A stretch of 64,000 nucleotides of DNA, from NCBI RefSeq assembly GCF_000299915.1, contig NZ_AMRI01000012.1, positions 62,001-126,000 of the forward strand, read 5' to 3'. This DNA comes from Gallaecimonas xiamenensis 3-C-1 (GTDB lineage Bacteria > Pseudomonadota > Gammaproteobacteria > Enterobacterales > Gallaecimonadaceae). Shown piece by piece: positions 16,586 to 25,318 of this stretch (positions within the stretch are counted from its first letter, which is position 1; the number at the start of each line of letters is the position of its first letter). The notes under the pieces are model-generated. The model ran no database searches, was not told the DNA's origin, and worked only from the letters and a program-made list of their open reading frames with translations. The position numbers and the translations under genes are program-made.

Positions 16586-17026
16586 ATGTTCAAGAAAACC
16601 TTGCTGGGTGGCCTGGTGCTGACCCTGCTGAGCGCCCCTGTGCTGGCCCGCGACACCATAGCCGACTACCAGGTATCCGAAGCCTTGGCCCACCCCAAGG
16701 CTAAGGAAGTGCTGGGCGACAACATCCAGTTTTTCTTCGGCAAGCAGGCCCACGGCAAAGTCGAAAAGACCCTGGGTGAGAGCCGCACCAACCAGAAGAC
16801 CAACGCCTTTGCCAAGAGCGACAAGGAAGCCTGCCAATGGGTGTTCCTGTCTGCCATGAAGGCCTTGAAAAACCAGGCCGAGGCCAACGGCGCCAACGCG
16901 GTGATCAATATCCGCTCCAACTACCGCAACAACCTCACCAGCAGCGACAGCACCTTCAAATGCGGCGCCGGCGCCATTATCGCCGGGGTGGCCCTGGTCG
17001 GAGACCTGGCGGTCATCAAGAAATAA
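16586..17026 (+). CDS. secreted protein of unknown function
   Basis: A 146-residue protein with a clear signal peptide (residues 1-21, cleavage after LARD region) and a conserved-looking body: IADYQVSEAL, FFFGKQAHGKVEKTLGE, NAFAKSDKEACQWVFLSA and a glycine/alanine-rich end GAGAIIAGVALVG. I recall homologues in Shewanella-type genomes that carry a misleading excinuclease ATPase label; nothing here supports that activity. Two cysteines in the mature part (in EACQW and KCGAG) could form a disulfide. AAGGAAG precedes the start. It is flanked by terminators, so it is a single-gene unit. Confidence 0.8.
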   Translation: MFKKTLLGGLVLTLLSAPVLARDTIADYQVSEALAHPKAKEVLGDNIQFFFGKQAHGKVEKTLGESRTNQKTNAFAKSDKEACQWVFLSAMKALKNQAEANGANAVINIRSNYRNNLTSSDSTFKCGAGAIIAGVALVGDLAVIKK

Positions 17027-17048
17027 AGCGGTGTTTTGCACCAGCCAT

Positions 17049-17076
17049 AAAAAAGCGGGCCCAGGCCCGCTTTTTT
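17049..17076. terminator. bidirectional terminator
   Basis: GCGGGCC (17055-17061) pairs with GGCCCGC (17064-17070), flanked by an A run and a T run. It serves the secreted-protein gene and the convergent YjfC-like gene. Confidence 0.88.
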
Positions 17077-18223
17077 AATCGACGATGATATGGGGTAGGA
17101 AGCGGGCGCTGTCCTTGGTGATCAGGCTGTTGTCCTCGCGGATGCCCATGCCGCAGGCGGTATCTCCCACCACCCAACTGCCTACCAGGGTATGGTTGCC
17201 GGCAAAGTTGGGTAAAGGTGCCAGGGCCTGGCGCACGAAACGGCCATCGTCGTAGGGGCCTTCGGCCTTCACCAGGCGGCCGTCGGGCAAGGCCAGCTCC
17301 ACATTGGCCCCTTCCCGGGAAAACACCGGTTTGCGCACCCAGCCGGCCCCCAGGCTGGAGCCGTCATCGAAATGGGCTTCCAGCAGGTTGGGGTGGCCTT
17401 TATGGGCCTGCCACAGCAGCGGCAATATGCCCTTGTTGGCCAAAATCAGCTTCCAGGGCGGCTCCAGCCACAGGGTCTGGCTGGCAGCGATGTGGTCGGC
17501 AAAGGCCTCTTCGAGCATGAACTCCCAGGGGTAGAGCTTGAAGATGGCCGAGATCGGTGCATCGTCCCGGTCCACGAACTGCTCCCCCATCAGGCCGATC
17601 TGCTCCATGGGTACATAGCGGGTATCCAGGCCTGCCTGGGCGGCCACGTCCTGCAGGTAGCGCACCGTACCCAGGTCCTCGTCGCTGTGCCAGACGCTGG
17701 CAAAGTGCAGAGGGCTGGGCAGGCGCAGGGCCGCAAAGCGGGCTTCCAGCTGCTCTTGGATGCCGTTGAACTGGTCGCTGTGGGCCGGGACCATGTCGTG
17801 CTTGATGGCATCTTCCAGCCAGAGCCACTGGAAGAACCCCGACTCGTACAAGGAGGTGGGAGTGTCGTAGTTGAACTCCAGCAGCTTGGCCGGGCCCTTA
17901 CCGTCGTAGGAAAAATCCATACGGCCATAGAGGTGAGGCTGCTGTCGCCGCCAGCTGTCTTTGACCAGGTCCCAATGGGCCTCGGGGATACAGAGCTGGC
18001 TGAGCTTTTCTTCGCTGGCTACCACCTCGTCCACCAGGCCCATGGCCAGCTCATGGATCTCCTGGGTGACATCCTCTATGTCGTTTTCCACCTGCTTGAG
18101 GCTGAAGCGGTAATAGGCAGACTCGTCCCAGTACTTCTCACCCTCTATGGTGTGAAACTGAAAACCCAGATCTTCGGCTTGCTTGCGCCACCAGGGGCGC
18201 TCTTCGATGCTGACCCTTTCCAT
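17075..18223 (-). CDS. glutathionylspermidine synthase-like ATP-grasp ligase (YgiC/YjfC type)
   Basis: A 382-residue ATP-grasp amidoligase of the YgiC/YjfC family, about the usual length. Recognisable blocks are ERPWWRKQAEDLGF at the N-terminus, KLLEFNYDTPTSLYE, FKLYPWEFMLEEAF, VRKPVFSREGANV and the C-terminal GDTACGMGIREDNSLIT. It lacks the amidase half of E. coli Gsp, so it can only form, not cut, an amide bond. The true substrate is not established. Its ATG overlaps the stop of the DUF1190 gene by one base, making it the last gene of the four-gene operon. Confidence 0.88.
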   Translation of the reverse strand: MERVSIEERPWWRKQAEDLGFQFHTIEGEKYWDESAYYRFSLKQVENDIEDVTQEIHELAMGLVDEVVASEEKLSQLCIPEAHWDLVKDSWRRQQPHLYGRMDFSYDGKGPAKLLEFNYDTPTSLYESGFFQWLWLEDAIKHDMVPAHSDQFNGIQEQLEARFAALRLPSPLHFASVWHSDEDLGTVRYLQDVAAQAGLDTRYVPMEQIGLMGEQFVDRDDAPISAIFKLYPWEFMLEEAFADHIAASQTLWLEPPWKLILANKGILPLLWQAHKGHPNLLEAHFDDGSSLGAGWVRKPVFSREGANVELALPDGRLVKAEGPYDDGRFVRQALAPLPNFAGNHTLVGSWVVGDTACGMGIREDNSLITKDSARFLPHIIVD

Positions 18224-18756
18224 CAGCCACCATAGCTCGAGCGGTGTGCCGCCTGGGCACCGAAACCACCGCGACTGACCACACCGGCCGGTGCCACTTT
18301 GACGTTGGACGGGTTGACCTTGACCGGCCCTTCGGTGCGGGATACCGGCACGTTCTGGGCGGTACGGTAGGTGTTGGGGTCATCCTTGGAACGGTACAGG
18401 GGCTGGGGCGGCACCTGGCGGCTGCCGTTGAGCATCTGCCCGGCCATAAAGCCCATCATGGCCGGCATGAAGAAGCCGCCGCCACCGCCGTGGTATTGCT
18501 GGTCCGGGGTGCTGCACTGGCCGGAGCCGAAGTCGGCTTCACAGGCCTGCAGGCTGGTATAGCGGGGAGCCGTCTGTTCGTGGTTCTTTTCCGCTTCACT
18601 AAAGGTGCTCTCGCAGTTGCTGCGGTCATAGTAACCGGCGCACTGGTCGACACTTTTGAAGACCTCGGCGTCCACCGGCGGTTCGGAACAACCGGCAATG
18701 TAAAGCACCGAAATGGGGGCCATCAGGGTCAGGGCCACTTTTTTACTGCGTTTCAT
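18223..18756 (-). CDS. DUF1190 lipoprotein (YgiB/YjfM type)
   Basis: A 177-residue predicted lipoprotein: signal segment with lipobox LYIAGC (C23). The mature part has DQCAGYYDRSNCESTFSEAE, four more cysteines and a glycine-rich GGGGGFF patch, as in YgiB/YjfM. The function is unknown, but the gene is nearly always next to a YgiC/YjfC amidoligase, as here. It lies 12 bases after the DUF350 gene and overlaps the ligase gene by one base. Confidence 0.85.
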   Translation of the reverse strand: MKRSKKVALTLMAPISVLYIAGCSEPPVDAEVFKSVDQCAGYYDRSNCESTFSEAEKNHEQTAPRYTSLQACEADFGSGQCSTPDQQYHGGGGGFFMPAMMGFMAGQMLNGSRQVPPQPLYRSKDDPNTYRTAQNVPVSRTEGPVKVNPSNVKVAPAGVVSRGGFGAQAAHRSSYGG

Positions 18757-18768
18757 GGCGTTCTCCTA

Positions 18769-19179
18769 TCAGTAAGTCATACAGGCGGCATTGAGCAGGC
18801 CAACGGCAACCGAGGCCAGGCCGGTAAAGACGCCCGCAGCCAGTTCTCCCTGGCTGATACGCAAAGACAGGTCCCGCAGCAACAGCTGCAGCACCTTGAA
18901 AGTCAGGGTTTGTACCACCAGGGCCACCAGGCCCCAGCTGGCCCCGTCCACCCAGGACAGGGAGTTGGCCACGGCGCTGGCCATGGGCAGGGCAAAGCCC
19001 AGCAAAGCGCCGCCGAAGGCCAAGCTGGCCGCCAGGTTGTTCTGGCGGATCAGGGCAAATTCGTCATGAGGAGTGACCCAGGTGTAAACCAGGGTGAAGA
19101 TCAGCAACATGCCGATGGCCAGGGCAAAATAACCGCCAAAGGCCGCCAGCGATTGCACAAAGAGAGGCAGGTTTTCCAT
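18769..19179 (-). CDS. DUF350 inner-membrane protein (YjfL type)
   Basis: A 136-residue membrane protein with about four hydrophobic segments (residues 8-30, 45-65, 75-95, 112-133) and the N-RQNN-AASLAFGGALLGFA motif typical of DUF350. The E. coli yjfL-yjfM-yjfC order (DUF350, DUF1190, ATP-grasp) is reproduced exactly. Its role is unknown; membrane anchoring of the ligase pathway is an inference from the constant gene association. Confidence 0.85.
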   Translation of the reverse strand: MENLPLFVQSLAAFGGYFALAIGMLLIFTLVYTWVTPHDEFALIRQNNLAASLAFGGALLGFALPMASAVANSLSWVDGASWGLVALVVQTLTFKVLQLLLRDLSLRISQGELAAGVFTGLASVAVGLLNAACMTY

Positions 19180-19182
19180 GGG

Positions 19183-19464
19183 TCAATCCTTCTTGAGGTA
19201 GTCGGCTTCCAGCTCCACGATGCGGCTGACCGGCACAGTGCAACAGGTCAGCACTTCCCCTTCGTTGATGTAGGCGATAGGGGTCTCGAGGTAACGCACT
19301 TCCCCGCTTTTGAGGCGCATCCGACAGGCGCCACAAAAGCCGGCCCGGCATTGATACTCTACCGGAATACCCTTGAGCAACAGCTGATCGAGGATCGGCA
19401 GATCCGGTGCCACCGGTATGATGTGGTCCTTCACTACGAGGGCACGCTTGGTATCGTCCGCCAT
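19183..19464 (-). CDS. plant-type [2Fe-2S] ferredoxin
   Basis: A 93-residue ferredoxin with the cluster ligands C39, C44, C47 (CRAGFCGAC) and C74 (LTCC), the C-x4-C-x2-C-x26-C spacing of plant-type ferredoxins. ATG 19464 gives a normal length; a longer in-frame start at 19533 would add 23 residues without family support. It ends 3 bases before the DUF350 gene, so it heads the operon with the DUF350, DUF1190 and ATP-grasp genes. The redox partner is not evident. Confidence 0.88.
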   Translation of the reverse strand: MADDTKRALVVKDHIIPVAPDLPILDQLLLKGIPVEYQCRAGFCGACRMRLKSGEVRYLETPIAYINEGEVLTCCTVPVSRIVELEADYLKKD

Positions 19465-19579
19465 AAAGCCATCTTGAGGGGAAGCAGGCCCCTGACTATA
19501 CCGCAAAGCCGCCTTGCGATGGACAGTCTGCATCCTTACAATCCCGTCGCATAAAAGTTGTTCTAAAAAAGAAAACCAA

Positions 19580-20542
19580 ATGAAAAACAAAATACTCTGC
19601 TTGCTTACCTGCTTGTTGCTGCTGGGCTGCCAGTCCACCAAGCGCCAGGCCTTGGCCCCGGAACATAATGCCACCCTGGACAACAGTGTCATCATCCAGG
19701 ACCAAGGCGCCATCCTGCTGGGGGCCCGCTTTGACGCCGACATCAGCCAGAGCGAGGCTATCCAGACCCTGGGGCCGGTGCAGGCCGAACTGCAGCGTTT
19801 CATGTTCCAGACCAGCTTCAAGCACAAGCTGCGCAAGGCCTTCTGGGACCACGAACAGCTGCACAACAACCGTATCATCGAAGTGGACAACAGCGGCGAG
19901 CTGGACAACCTCTTTGCCATAAGGGGCGTTGATGGCCGCAACGTGCTCAAGGTCATTCCCAGCTACAGCCTGAGCAGCGACCGGCGCCACCTGCAGGTCA
20001 GCCTCCTGGCCGAATACTATGCCCCGCCCCGCAAAAACCTCTACGGCAAGGAAGAAAGGCAGCAACTGCTTTATCGCAACAGCTTCTATTACCAGTCGCC
20101 GGCCTTGGCCTTCGAACCGCGCTTGAACCGCAACGCCAGCGAGTTGGCTGCCGAGCGCCAGGCAATAGAGCAAAAATACTATGCCCTGCTGGACCGGACC
20201 ACAGATGGCTACAACCGCCTGCAACTGGTCAAGGAAAAGGAACGGGAACTCAAAGCCGTGGACAGCCGCCAGGACCAGGCCGACATCAGCCGCCAATACG
20301 CCGACTTCCTGCTCGGCCAGCAAGATTGGCTGATCGCCCAGGCCAACCAGGGCATGAGCGAGGTCATCGAAATGATGCTCTATGACCTGGACGCCCCGGC
20401 CCTGCCCGACATGAACGAAGACAGCCGCTTCCCGGCCGCTCCCGGCCGCCACTGGCAGCGTTTGGGCAAAAGGGAGGGGCGCAACCTGGTGTCCACCGCT
20501 CAGGGTGAGTCTTTTGACTGGGGCGAACTGGCCCAGGATTAA
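19580..20542 (+). CDS. predicted outer-membrane or periplasmic lipoprotein, unknown
   Basis: A 320-residue protein starting at ATG 19580 with a lipoprotein signal and lipobox LLLLGC (C14). The mature part is hydrophilic and helical, with long charged stretches around residues 195-260 (AERQAIEQKYYALLDRTT and EKERELKAV) that look like coiled coil. I do not recognise the family. It is divergent from the ferredoxin operon across about 115 bases and ends in a hairpin terminator, so it is a single-gene unit. Confidence 0.75.
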   Translation: MKNKILCLLTCLLLLGCQSTKRQALAPEHNATLDNSVIIQDQGAILLGARFDADISQSEAIQTLGPVQAELQRFMFQTSFKHKLRKAFWDHEQLHNNRIIEVDNSGELDNLFAIRGVDGRNVLKVIPSYSLSSDRRHLQVSLLAEYYAPPRKNLYGKEERQQLLYRNSFYYQSPALAFEPRLNRNASELAAERQAIEQKYYALLDRTTDGYNRLQLVKEKERELKAVDSRQDQADISRQYADFLLGQQDWLIAQANQGMSEVIEMMLYDLDAPALPDMNEDSRFPAAPGRHWQRLGKREGRNLVSTAQGESFDWGELAQD

Positions 20543-20571
20543 AAAAAGGCGTGGTTTCCCACGCCTTTTTT
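20541..20571. terminator. bidirectional terminator
   Basis: GGCGTGG (20548-20554) pairs with CCACGCC (20559-20565), with seven As before and a T run after. It lies between the convergent lipoprotein and aminopeptidase genes. Confidence 0.9.
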
Positions 20572-20573
20572 GT

Positions 20574-22310
20574 TTAGAGCGGCGCGCAGGCCGCCTTCAG
20601 CCAGTCCAGGGTGTGCCCGGTCACCCGGGGCCCTATCTTGGCCAGTACCTGGCCGTGGTACTGGTTCCACCAGGCCAACTCGTCGGCGCTCAGCAGGGCC
20701 TTGTCCACCAGGCGTTTGTCCATGGGGATAAAGGTCAGGTCGGCAAAGCCCAGCACCGACCTGTCCCCCGGGGCCTGGCGTTCCTGCACCACCACCAGGT
20801 TCTCGATGCGGATGCCAAAGGCCCCTTCCCGGTAGTAGCCCGGTTCGTTGGACAGCACCATGCCCGGCAGCAGCGGGTGGTTGTTGGCGGCCTTGCCAAT
20901 ACGTTGGGGCCCTTCGTGTACGCTCAGGCACTGCCCTACCCCATGGCCGGTGCCATGGTCGTAGTCATAGCCCTGGGCCCATAGGGGCGATCTGGCCAAG
21001 GCGTCCAGTTGGTGGCCGCAGGTACCTTTTACAAACAAGGCCCGGCTAAGGGCAATGTGGCCTTTGAGCACCAGGGTATAAAGGCGCCGCTGCTCGTCGC
21101 TGATCTCGCCTATGGCCACAGTGCGGGTGACGTCCGTGGTGCCCAGGCGATACTGGCCACCGGAGTCCACCAGGTAGAGGCCGTTTTGTGGCAAGGTAGC
21201 CGGGGCGCCGTTACGGAAGTTGTAATGGGGCAGCGCAGCATTGGCACCGGCCGCCGAGATAGTGTCAAAGCTGGGCTCCAGGTAGTCGGCCTGGGCCTTG
21301 CGGTAGCCTTCCAGTTGTTCGGCCAGGGCCGCCTCGTCGGGGCGCTGGCCCTGAGCCACTATGGCGTCCAGCCAGCACAGGAACTGGCTGACGGCCACCC
21401 CGTCACGTAGGTGAGCCTCGCTCATGGCGGTAATTTCCACGGCGTTTTTGGCCGCCTTGGGCACCAGGGCAGGGTCTGCACCCAGCACCAAGGTGGCACC
21501 GGCCGCCTTCAGGGCGTCCACCAGGTAGGCCGGGGTCAGGGCCTCGTCCACCAGCACTTTTTTGCCGTTAAGGGCAGTCAGTTCGGCAGCCAGCTGCGCC
21601 GGCGCCAACACCTCGACTCCCTCCCCCAACTCGGCCTCTGCCGGCAGCCGCTCTTGGTCCACAAACATCTTCAGCTGGCCATCGGCCGCCAGCAGGCCGC
21701 GCATCAGCAGCACCGGAAGGCAGGGCACGTCGGCACCGCGCAGATTGGTGAGCCAGGCCATGCTGTCGGGCTGGGCAATCAGCGCCACGTCCGCCTTAGG
21801 AGCAAAACCCCGGACCAGGTCCTGGCGTTTTTGCTGGCAGGTCTTGCCGGTCAGGCTGGTGGGTAGGGCAAAGCCCTTGGCGGACGGCAAGGCCGGACGG
21901 CTCGGCCAGCAGGCATCCACCAGGTTGGGGCCATGGACAAACTCGACCCCAGGGGCCCCTTCGCGCCACAGCCTTAATTGGCGAGCACTGACACAATAAC
22001 TGTCAAAACCGACCCGGCTGCCTTGGGGCAGCTGGGCAAAGAAATCGGCGATGGGGCTTTCATGGAGGTGGTGAACCTGGGTACCGGCCGGCACCTGGGT
22101 TTTTACCTGCACAGTGTAGCGGCCGTCCACCCAGACATGGAGGGCGTCACGGGTAACCAGGGCCACCCCGGCCGAGCCGGTAAAACCGCTGACAAAGGCC
22201 AGCCGCTCGTTGGCGGCGGGCAGGTATTCGCCAAGGTAGGCGTCTTCATGGGGAACAAGCCAGGCGTCCAGGTCGCCGAGCTGGGCTTGGATCTGTTGTA
22301 TCACCGACAT
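20574..22310 (-). CDS. M24B Xaa-Pro aminopeptidase
   Basis: A 578-residue aminopeptidase P family enzyme that removes N-terminal residues before proline. The dinuclear metal ligands are visible: Asp in VDSGGQY, Asp in TTDVTRT, His in GTGHGVG, Glu in LSNEPGYY and Glu in RIENLVVV. The long N-terminal part has two creatinase-like domains, as in the about 600-residue eukaryote-like AMPP group rather than E. coli PepP (441). There are two adjacent ATGs; the second (22310) is better spaced from AAGGAG. Confidence 0.92.
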   Translation of the reverse strand: MSVIQQIQAQLGDLDAWLVPHEDAYLGEYLPAANERLAFVSGFTGSAGVALVTRDALHVWVDGRYTVQVKTQVPAGTQVHHLHESPIADFFAQLPQGSRVGFDSYCVSARQLRLWREGAPGVEFVHGPNLVDACWPSRPALPSAKGFALPTSLTGKTCQQKRQDLVRGFAPKADVALIAQPDSMAWLTNLRGADVPCLPVLLMRGLLAADGQLKMFVDQERLPAEAELGEGVEVLAPAQLAAELTALNGKKVLVDEALTPAYLVDALKAAGATLVLGADPALVPKAAKNAVEITAMSEAHLRDGVAVSQFLCWLDAIVAQGQRPDEAALAEQLEGYRKAQADYLEPSFDTISAAGANAALPHYNFRNGAPATLPQNGLYLVDSGGQYRLGTTDVTRTVAIGEISDEQRRLYTLVLKGHIALSRALFVKGTCGHQLDALARSPLWAQGYDYDHGTGHGVGQCLSVHEGPQRIGKAANNHPLLPGMVLSNEPGYYREGAFGIRIENLVVVQERQAPGDRSVLGFADLTFIPMDKRLVDKALLSADELAWWNQYHGQVLAKIGPRVTGHTLDWLKAACAPL

Positions 22311-22319
22311 CATGGCTCC

Positions 22320-24572
22320 TTAAATGGGTGAACCCGGTGGCAAGGTGCTCTGGGCCGGCAGGGGGGGTGACGGGTCGGCCAGGTAAGCGGCCAGCCAAAG
22401 CCCCGCTTCCCGCTGCTGGCGCGGCCAAGGGTCGTCACCCTTGCGGTTTTGCAGCCATTGCGCCGACAGCCTCAGCTCGCTGCGAAGGGCGGCAGCGGCC
22501 GGGGCCGACAGCTGGGGCAGGCTTTTGGCCAATTCTGCCAAGCCCTGCCAGGCCACGGCCTGTTGGGTAGGGCTGGCTTGGCTGCGCCGCCAACGGTTGA
22601 GCACCAGAGTATTGATGGCGGCCAGCATATCAGGCCCCTTGGCCTGCTGGTAGAGGCGCTCCAGACGCGCCGGTGCCAGGGCCGGGGCCAGCACCAATTG
22701 GGCTGCCGCCTCGACCGACGCCTGGGGGTCAAACTGCTGGCCAAGGCGGCTTGGCAGCCATTCTTGGCGCAACTGGTGGTCCTGGCCGGCAGCGGGCATG
22801 GCCAGCACCAGATCCTGGGGCAAGGCCAGTACCGCATCGGCCAGCAGGCCATCCAGGGCCGCCAGGGCCGCTTGCTGTTGCTCAGGCGCCACCGGCCAGG
22901 TGCCCAGGCGCCCTTCCCCCTGGCGGCCATAGGCATAGTGGCTGCCCCCCAGCAGCCGGGCTACCGCCTCGGCCTGGTAGCGGTGCAGCAGGTACAGGGG
23001 GGTGAGCTTGCGCTGCCAGTCATCACCGCGCTCGCCTGGGCCCACCGCCTCCTTGGCAAAGCGGCCCAGGGCCAACTTGCGCGCCGCCAGCAGCTGCTCA
23101 AGGGCCTTCAAAGGGTCGGCGCCAAAGTCCCAGAGGTTGGCGGCCTGTTCGCTGCTGCCATAGCCCCTGGCCCCTTCGTCCGAGATATAGGCCTGGCGTA
23201 GGTTGTCTTTAATCAGGGCGCTGCGCTGGGCCTGGTCCTTGGCGTAGGCATACTGGACCAGGTAATGGTCCCAGCGGCCAAGACCGACCCCGTAGGCCCC
23301 GGCCAGGCTGACCTGGCCGTTTTCGACGCTGACCTTGGGATGGGGGTAGTCCATCACCGAAGCGTCATCCTGGGTGCTGGCGGCAAAATTGTGCTGAAAA
23401 CCCAGGGTATGGCCCACTTCATGGGCCGCCAGTTGGCGAAGGCGCGCCAGGGCCATTTCAAGGGCCTGCTGGTGATGGGCCTTGCCCACCAGGGCCTCGG
23501 CAATGCGCAGATCCTGGCGCACCCGCAATGAGCCGAGGCTCACCTGGCCTTTTAAAATTTCCCCGGTGCGGGGGTCCACCACCGCCGCCCCATAGGACCA
23601 GCCACGGGTGGCTCGGTGTACCCAGTTGATGACGTTGTAGCGGATATCCATGGGGTCGGCGCCGTCCGGCAGCACCTTGACCTGAAATTCGATACCTACT
23701 TCCTTGAAGGCGGCGCTCCACCAGCGGGCGCCGTCCAACAGCGCCGAGCGCACCGGCTCGGGGGTGCCATTATCCAGGTAATAGATCACCGGATGCTTGG
23801 CATCGGCCCGGTGGCGCAGCTGGTAGCCCTGTTCAATGGGCTGGTCCAGGGGCACGGCGTAATCCTGAAAATCCACCGAGAAGGCGCCGCTGCGGGGGTG
23901 GTAGGGCAGCGGCGTGTAACCGGCGTCCGGCAGGCGGATAAGGGACAGGCGCTGCACCAGGGTCAGGTGGCCGGCGTCCGGCAGGGCCCAGCGAATGGCC
24001 TCCCCCGTGGCGTCACCGGTAAAGGTCAGCACCCCTTGCAGCTCGGTGTTGTCGGCAAAACTCTTGGTGTTGGCCCAGTCCAGGGCCGACAGACCCTTAT
24101 TGAGGCTATAGCTGCCCTGCCCTGCGCCTTTGACCCGGGCCGCCAGGCTTTGGCGGTCGGCCAGCACCAGGGAACTCAAATCCAGGTACTTGCCGTCCTT
24201 GAGGGGGCCTTGCCAGAGCACCGAGCGGGCAAAGGCCTGGGCTACCGCTTGTTGCTCGTCGGCAAAGCCGCCCCTGGCCCGAAACTTGGTGTTGTCCTGG
24301 ATCAGCTGCACCTGATTGCCCTGGCGGGAAAAGTGCACCAGCAAGGCTTCGCTGACCTGATTGCGGTCCAGCCCCACTTCGTTGGCGCCCAGGCCCCAAG
24401 GTAGACTGGCGTGCAGCAAGAAAGGCTCGTCAAAGCGGGGCGCTATCCACAGGGCCCCCTGGTTTGGGTCGGGGTAGAGATCATAAAAGCCAGGCTTGGC
24501 CTTAAGGCCGTCGATGACACTGGCCTGGGCAAAGCAGGCCCAGCACAGGGCCAGCAGGGCAAAAAAGCGCAT
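22320..24572 (-). CDS. secreted zinc metalloprotease (metzincin motif)
   Basis: A 750-residue protein. Start ATG 24572 is chosen because GGGAG lies 7 bases upstream and it opens a signal peptide (residues 1-18). H384-E385-V-G-H388-T-L-G-F-Q-H394 is a full HExxHxxGxxH zinc site, and SVMDYPHP about 20 residues later fits a Met-turn. The layout matches the large DUF5117/DUF4953 zinc-dependent metalloprotease group (long N-terminal domain, protease, helical C-terminus). The substrate is unknown. It lies upstream of the aminopeptidase gene with a 9-base gap, so a shared transcript for peptide breakdown is likely. Confidence 0.85.
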   Translation of the reverse strand: MRFFALLALCWACFAQASVIDGLKAKPGFYDLYPDPNQGALWIAPRFDEPFLLHASLPWGLGANEVGLDRNQVSEALLVHFSRQGNQVQLIQDNTKFRARGGFADEQQAVAQAFARSVLWQGPLKDGKYLDLSSLVLADRQSLAARVKGAGQGSYSLNKGLSALDWANTKSFADNTELQGVLTFTGDATGEAIRWALPDAGHLTLVQRLSLIRLPDAGYTPLPYHPRSGAFSVDFQDYAVPLDQPIEQGYQLRHRADAKHPVIYYLDNGTPEPVRSALLDGARWWSAAFKEVGIEFQVKVLPDGADPMDIRYNVINWVHRATRGWSYGAAVVDPRTGEILKGQVSLGSLRVRQDLRIAEALVGKAHHQQALEMALARLRQLAAHEVGHTLGFQHNFAASTQDDASVMDYPHPKVSVENGQVSLAGAYGVGLGRWDHYLVQYAYAKDQAQRSALIKDNLRQAYISDEGARGYGSSEQAANLWDFGADPLKALEQLLAARKLALGRFAKEAVGPGERGDDWQRKLTPLYLLHRYQAEAVARLLGGSHYAYGRQGEGRLGTWPVAPEQQQAALAALDGLLADAVLALPQDLVLAMPAAGQDHQLRQEWLPSRLGQQFDPQASVEAAAQLVLAPALAPARLERLYQQAKGPDMLAAINTLVLNRWRRSQASPTQQAVAWQGLAELAKSLPQLSAPAAAALRSELRLSAQWLQNRKGDDPWPRQQREAGLWLAAYLADPSPPLPAQSTLPPGSPI

Positions 24573-24711
24573 TAGGGTCTCCCGGAAGCGAGGGTTACCT
24601 ACCCATTGCGCCTTTTTTATCAGCATGTTGCAAGGCGCTTGGGTTTGAACGCCTGACAAGTCCGACAAGTTACTGCACAATGGCCCGACCATATAAGAAG
24701 GAGCAGCACCC

Positions 24712-25272
24712 ATGCGCAAACTGACCCCGGCCCTGATCATGACCGCCCTGCTGGCCTTGCCGGCCCTGGCCCACAACATCCAGGAAAATGCCCCCCTGCC
24801 CGCCGTCACCGTCGACGACGAAGGCGCCATCACCCTGGACGGCAAGGAATTCGGTTACGCCCCCTTTTCCAGTGACAGCCTGACCGGCAAGGTCAGGGTG
24901 ATCCAGCATTTCGCCGGCCGCACCAGCGCCAAGGAGATCAACGAGCCGCTGATCGACGCCATCAAGGCCGGTCACCTGCCCCAGGACAAGTACCAGACCG
25001 TCACCATCATCAACGTCGATGACGCCGTCTGGGGTACCGGCCCCTTTGTGCGCAGCTCCGCCAAAGACGGTAAGAAGGATTTCCCCTACTCAGAAGTGAT
25101 TCTGGACGAGAAAGGCCAGGTCAAGAAAGCCTGGGAGCTTGACGGGAAAAGCTCCGCCATAGTGGTGCTGGACACCCAGGGCAAGGTGCGGTTTGCCAAA
25201 GACGGCAAACTGACCGAGCAGGAGATTGCCTCTGTGATGAGCCTGCTGCAAAGCCTGTTGGCCGGTGCCTGA
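24712..25272 (+). CDS. ytfJ: YtfJ-family periplasmic protein
   Basis: A 186-residue protein with a signal peptide (residues 1-20) and the YtfJ pattern: GKVRVIQHFAGRTSAKEINEP, TVTIINVDDAVWGTGPFV, and LDEKGQVKKAWEL. The fold is thioredoxin-like but no CxxC is present, so redox activity is unlikely. The function of YtfJ is unknown. It is divergent from the metalloprotease gene and ends in a strong hairpin. Confidence 0.9.
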   Translation: MRKLTPALIMTALLALPALAHNIQENAPLPAVTVDDEGAITLDGKEFGYAPFSSDSLTGKVRVIQHFAGRTSAKEINEPLIDAIKAGHLPQDKYQTVTIINVDDAVWGTGPFVRSSAKDGKKDFPYSEVILDEKGQVKKAWELDGKSSAIVVLDTQGKVRFAKDGKLTEQEIASVMSLLQSLLAGA

Positions 25273-25286
25273 GCACAAACTCAAAC

Positions 25287-25317
25287 AAAAAAGGACGAGC
25301 CAGGCTCGTCCTTTTTT
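25287..25317. terminator. bidirectional terminator
   Basis: GGACGAGC (25293-25300) pairs with GCTCGTCC (25304-25311), flanked by A and T runs, between ytfJ and the convergent mepK-like gene. Confidence 0.9.
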
Positions 25318-25318
25318 A

